The notes beneath the pieces were generated by a model. The model had not been told where the DNA came from. It saw only the letters and a list, made by a program, of their open reading frames with translations, and ran no database searches. Shown piece by piece: positions 5,294 to 7,941 of a stretch of 7,941 bases of DNA; position 1 is the first letter of the stretch; each line of letters begins with the position of its first letter. The position numbers and the translations under genes are program-made. Origin of the DNA: Micrococcales bacterium (GTDB taxonomy: Bacteria > Actinomycetota > Actinomycetes > Actinomycetales > Cellulomonadaceae); contig WRCL01000071.1 of NCBI GenBank assembly GCA_009783975.1, positions 1-7,941 of the forward strand. Direction: 5' to 3'.

Positions 5294-7101
5294 GACGTCA
5301 CAGCTCCCACCTGGTTCCCGTCAGGGTCGAGCAGGTGCACCGCGCACGACATGCACGGGTCGAAGGAGTGGATGGTACGCATGACCTCCAGCGGCTGGTC
5401 AGGGTCGGCCAGCGGGTGCGGGGTCGGGCTGGACGAACCGCCGAGGGCCTCCTCGTAGGGGCCTGGGACACCGTCGTCGTCACGTCCGCTGGCCAGCCAC
5501 GTCGTCGGCACGACAGCCTGGTACCGCGTGACCTTGCCCTTCTCGATGCTCACCCAGTGGCTGAGGTTGCCACGGGCGACCTCGACGAACGAGTAGCCGC
5601 TGGCCTTCTTCGGCCATGACGACTCGTCCCACCGCGAGGAGTCGAACACGTTGATGTCACCACGTCGCAGACCCATGACGAACTGGTCGAAGGTCTCTTG
5701 CAGGCGTGTGGCCGCTGTGGCCGCCTCGACCGCACGGGCCAGGGTGCGCCCTGCGGTGGAGTTCAGCTGCAGCGGTTCGATCCCGAGCTTCTCGACCGCC
5801 AGGTTCACCAGCTCAGTGGTGTGCTTGTCACCGTGGAGGTAGGCGGCAAGCACGCGGGCGGCCGGACCGACATGCATCGGACGACCGTCGTACCGCGGCT
5901 CCTTGCACCAGGTGTACTTGGAGTCTGCGGAGTCGGCGAGGAACACGCCGCCTTCCTTCGCCGGAGCGTACGGGGGTGTGGGACCGGTGTACTTCGCGGT
6001 GGTCTCACCTTCGGTCGGGTGCAACGTCGTGGCGCCCTTGGCGTAGGTGTACCAGGCCGAGGCGATCGACTCGCTCAGCTTGGCCGGGTCGAAGGGCAGC
6101 GCTGTGAGCTGACCGTCGAGGATGACAGTCGGGGGGATGTCGCGGTGCAGGTCGTCGGCCTCGACCTTGGCCTTGGCCGGGTCGCCAGAGTAGATCGCTC
6201 CTGAACGTCCCACGGCCAAGAAGTTCGGAGCCGTCGCCCCGATGTTGAACCAGTCCGGCGACGTGGGGTCAGGACGGTTGTTGCCGCCGTAGACGCTGAG
6301 GATCGCCAGGCCGTCGGGGATGTAGCAGGTGTTGACGAACTCGATCGTCTCGGCGATCCAGCCCCTGACCTGGTCGATCTGGACCTGGTTGATCGACTCC
6401 GACCGTTCGGGGTCGATCGAGCAGGCCATCCCGCCGACGAGGAAGTTCGGGTGCGGGTTCTTGCCGCCGAAGGTCGTGACGATCCGGATGACCGAACGCT
6501 GGAACTCCAGCGCGTCGAGGTAGTGCGACACAGCCATGAGGTTCGCCTCAGGCGGCAGGCGGTACTCGCGGTGGCCCCAGTACCCGCCGGTGAAGATCGA
6601 CAGCTGGCCTGACTCGACGATCTGCACGACCTTGTCGCGCACGGCGGTGAACCGCTCGAGGGTGTTGCCTTTCCACGTCGAGCCGATGTCCCTGGCGAAC
6701 TGGACGGCTGCCGCGGGGTCGGCCTGCGCAGCCGAGGCGACGTCCACCCAGTCCAGAGCGTGCAGGTGGTAGAAGTGGATGACGTGGTCCTGGACCTCTT
6801 GGGCGCCCAGGACGATGTCACGGATCCTGCGTGCCTGCTTGGGCGGGGTGATCCCCAGGGCGTCTTCGACAGCAGCGATCGAGGCGATGGCGTGCACCGA
6901 GGTGCACACCCCGCAGATCCGCTGGAGGAACGCCCACACATCACGTGGGTCACGTTCTTTGACGATCTCTTCCAGGCCGCGGAACTGGGTGGTCTGGCTC
7001 CACGCCTCGTCGATCGTCGACGTACCAGGGTTGTGGGTGAGCTCGACGCGCAGGTGACCCTCGATACGGGTGAGAGGGTCGATGACGACGTTCACGGACA
7101 T
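5290..7101 (-). CDS. hyaB: [NiFe]-hydrogenase large (catalytic) subunit, group 1 type
   Basis: This subunit holds the NiFe(CN)2CO centre that splits H2. The 603-residue product matches group 1 large subunits in length and motifs: IDPLTRIEGHLRVEL near the N-terminus, the first cysteine motif RICGVCTSVH (C63, C66, H70), and the second, DPCMSCAVH (C583, C586, H589). All four nickel-binding cysteines are present. Fourteen residues follow His589, the normal site for HyaD cleavage. It has no signal sequence; proteins of this kind are exported folded together with the Tat-tagged small subunit. The ATG lies three bases after the hyaA stop, with GGAG six bases upstream inside the hyaA end, so the two are translationally coupled. 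Its stop overlaps the hyaC start. The subgroup within group 1 is not decided from reading alone. Confidence 0.98.
   Translation of the reverse strand: MSVNVVIDPLTRIEGHLRVELTHNPGTSTIDEAWSQTTQFRGLEEIVKERDPRDVWAFLQRICGVCTSVHAIASIAAVEDALGITPPKQARRIRDIVLGAQEVQDHVIHFYHLHALDWVDVASAAQADPAAAVQFARDIGSTWKGNTLERFTAVRDKVVQIVESGQLSIFTGGYWGHREYRLPPEANLMAVSHYLDALEFQRSVIRIVTTFGGKNPHPNFLVGGMACSIDPERSESINQVQIDQVRGWIAETIEFVNTCYIPDGLAILSVYGGNNRPDPTSPDWFNIGATAPNFLAVGRSGAIYSGDPAKAKVEADDLHRDIPPTVILDGQLTALPFDPAKLSESIASAWYTYAKGATTLHPTEGETTAKYTGPTPPYAPAKEGGVFLADSADSKYTWCKEPRYDGRPMHVGPAARVLAAYLHGDKHTTELVNLAVEKLGIEPLQLNSTAGRTLARAVEAATAATRLQETFDQFVMGLRRGDINVFDSSRWDESSWPKKASGYSFVEVARGNLSHWVSIEKGKVTRYQAVVPTTWLASGRDDDGVPGPYEEALGGSSSPTPHPLADPDQPLEVMRTIHSFDPCMSCAVHLLDPDGNQVGAVTS
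5293..5334 (-). other. Predicted cleaved C-terminal maturation peptide of HyaB
   Basis: Codes the last 14 residues (LLDPDGNQVGAVTS) after His589 of the DPCMSCAVH motif. In this family the protease cuts directly after that His once nickel is bound. The matching protease gene, hyaD, is two genes downstream. Confidence 0.85.
5304..5308 (-). promoter_or_regulatory. Ribosome binding site of hyaC supporting the long N-terminus
   Basis: GGGAG on the minus strand lies about ten bases before the ATG at 5293, within the hyaB end. Together with the ATGA overlap it supports translation of the full N-terminal extension rather than an internal start near the first membrane helix. Confidence 0.45.
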
Positions 7102-7104
7102 CTA

Positions 7105-7941
7105 CTACTCCGCCTTTCCAGAAGGGTCGGTCGTCTCGGTCGTGGTGCCAGCCGGCTCGGCCGGCTCAGCGGCGACCGGCTCAGCGGCCGGTTCGACGCC
7201 AGCAGGCGTGACAGCCTGCGCGGCCGCCTCACCGGCCTTGGGCACCTCGGGGGTGGGCAACCACACCCGGTTGTCCCCGAACGCGTCCAGGGGTACCTCG
7301 GCAGAAGCTTTGCGCGCCAAGGAGTGGCGCACGCTCGTGACGGTCGCGTGCGCGGCGACACCGGCGGCAGCGACACCGGCGAGGGTCCAGCCCACCGCCT
7401 CAGCCGACGCCTCGATCCCAAACCCACGGACCTTGGGCAACGTGCTGTAGAACGGTGTGAACCTGTCGAAGAACTCCTTCTCGGTGCAGCCGATGCATGG
7501 GTGCCCGGCGCCGATCGGCCAGCTCGTGTGCATGTTCCACTGGATGATCGGGCAGGCGCTGAACGTGCTCGGGCCTTTGCAGCCGACCTGGTACAGGCAC
7601 CACCCGTTACGGGCGGCCTCGTCGTCGAAGGTGTGGACGAACTGCCCGGCGTCGTAGTGCGCACGGCGCGGGCACGAGTCGTGGATGCGCTGGTCGTAGG
7701 CGAAGCGCGGGCGCCCCTCGGCGTCGAGCTCAGGCAGGTTGAGCGACCCGTCGGCGTTGGCGTGGGTGAGCAGGTACGCGCACGTGGCGGTGATGACCTC
7801 GCCGATCGGCGGGCACCCGGCGATGTTGATGACCGGTTTGTTCGTGATGATCTGGTCCACGCCGACAGCTTTGGTCGGGCCGCCACGGCGGTCGTGCCCC
7901 GGCGAGCGCGAGGCCTGGACCCCGCCCCACACGGCGCACGC
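7105..7941 (-). CDS. hyaA: [NiFe]-hydrogenase small (electron-transfer) subunit, N-terminus outside window
   Basis: This subunit carries three iron-sulfur clusters from the active site to the cytochrome. 278 residues are visible; about the first 110-150, with the Tat signal and first proximal cysteines, lie beyond the edge. Numbering from the edge: C2 (CAVWGGVQA) and C43 (NKPVINIAGCPP) are proximal-cluster ligands; H87, C90, C115 and C121 fit the distal cluster; C130, C149 and C152 fit the medial 3Fe-4S cluster. The position that is the extra sixth-cluster cysteine (C120 of E. coli Hyd-1) in oxygen-tolerant enzymes is Gly7 here. Residues about 182-204 form a hydrophobic membrane anchor with His198. 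Beyond it is a tail of about 70 residues, the last 45 rich in Ala, Pro, Glu and Thr, longer than usual. It ends TAG, three bases before hyaB. Confidence 0.97.
   Translation of the reverse strand, partial: ACAVWGGVQASRSPGHDRRGGPTKAVGVDQIITNKPVINIAGCPPIGEVITATCAYLLTHANADGSLNLPELDAEGRPRFAYDQRIHDSCPRRAHYDAGQFVHTFDDEAARNGWCLYQVGCKGPSTFSACPIIQWNMHTSWPIGAGHPCIGCTEKEFFDRFTPFYSTLPKVRGFGIEASAEAVGWTLAGVAAAGVAAHATVTSVRHSLARKASAEVPLDAFGDNRVWLPTPEVPKAGEAAAQAVTPAGVEPAAEPVAAEPAEPAGTTTETTDPSGKAE
7161..7188. repeat. Short direct repeat coding the Ala/Glu/Pro tail of HyaA
   Basis: CCGGCTCAGCGGC occurs at 7161-7173 and again at 7176-7188, a period of 15 bases or five codons. On the minus strand it codes the AAEPV-AAEPA-EPAG part of the HyaA tail. 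The in-frame period suggests growth of the tail by slippage. Confidence 0.7.

Noticed and set aside
6075..6953. 292-codon minus-strand open frame inside hyaB
   Set aside because: Out of frame with HyaB and Ser/Arg/Thr-rich; a shadow of the real frame.

Overview
The window is GC-rich, strongly codon-biased DNA in which every base except a few short gaps is coding. GTG starts are frequent and TGA is the main stop codon. This suggests a high-GC actinobacterium, perhaps of the Micrococcales type; that placement is inferred from base composition and style only.

The whole window is one [NiFe]-hydrogenase locus. Reading the minus strand from the right edge: the small electron-transfer subunit (hyaA, N-terminus outside the window), the catalytic large subunit (hyaB), a di-haem cytochrome b (hyaC) with an unusual N-terminal soluble domain, and the large-subunit maturation protease (hyaD). 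These four genes are spaced by 3 bases or overlap by 4 and form one operon. Then hypA, the nickel-insertion factor, lies alone on the plus strand. Beyond it the minus strand resumes with a catalytically degenerate large-subunit homologue (HupK-like), hypC, and hypF (C-terminus outside the window), again a tight operon. No promoter-sized gap exists in the minus-strand operons; the promoter of hyaABCD must lie beyond the right edge.

How it works: HypF makes the carbamoyl-derived precursor of the cyanide ligands, HypC carries the Fe(CN)2CO group, the HupK-like protein may serve as an assembly scaffold, HypA delivers nickel to the HyaB active site, and HyaD then removes a 14-residue C-terminal peptide from HyaB. 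HyaA, anchored by a C-terminal helix, passes electrons from H2 through iron-sulfur clusters to the haems of HyaC and on to the quinone pool. HypB, HypD and HypE are not in the window and are expected nearby or elsewhere.

The points that stand out are: a P-type-ATPase nucleotide-binding-domain-like extension fused to the hydrogenase cytochrome b; a large-subunit paralogue that looks like a group 3 (HoxH-like) protein with its second cysteine pair broken; the flipped hypA with a perfect 13-bp inverted repeat spanning its overlapping convergent end with hyaD; and a long repetitive acidic tail after the membrane anchor of HyaA.
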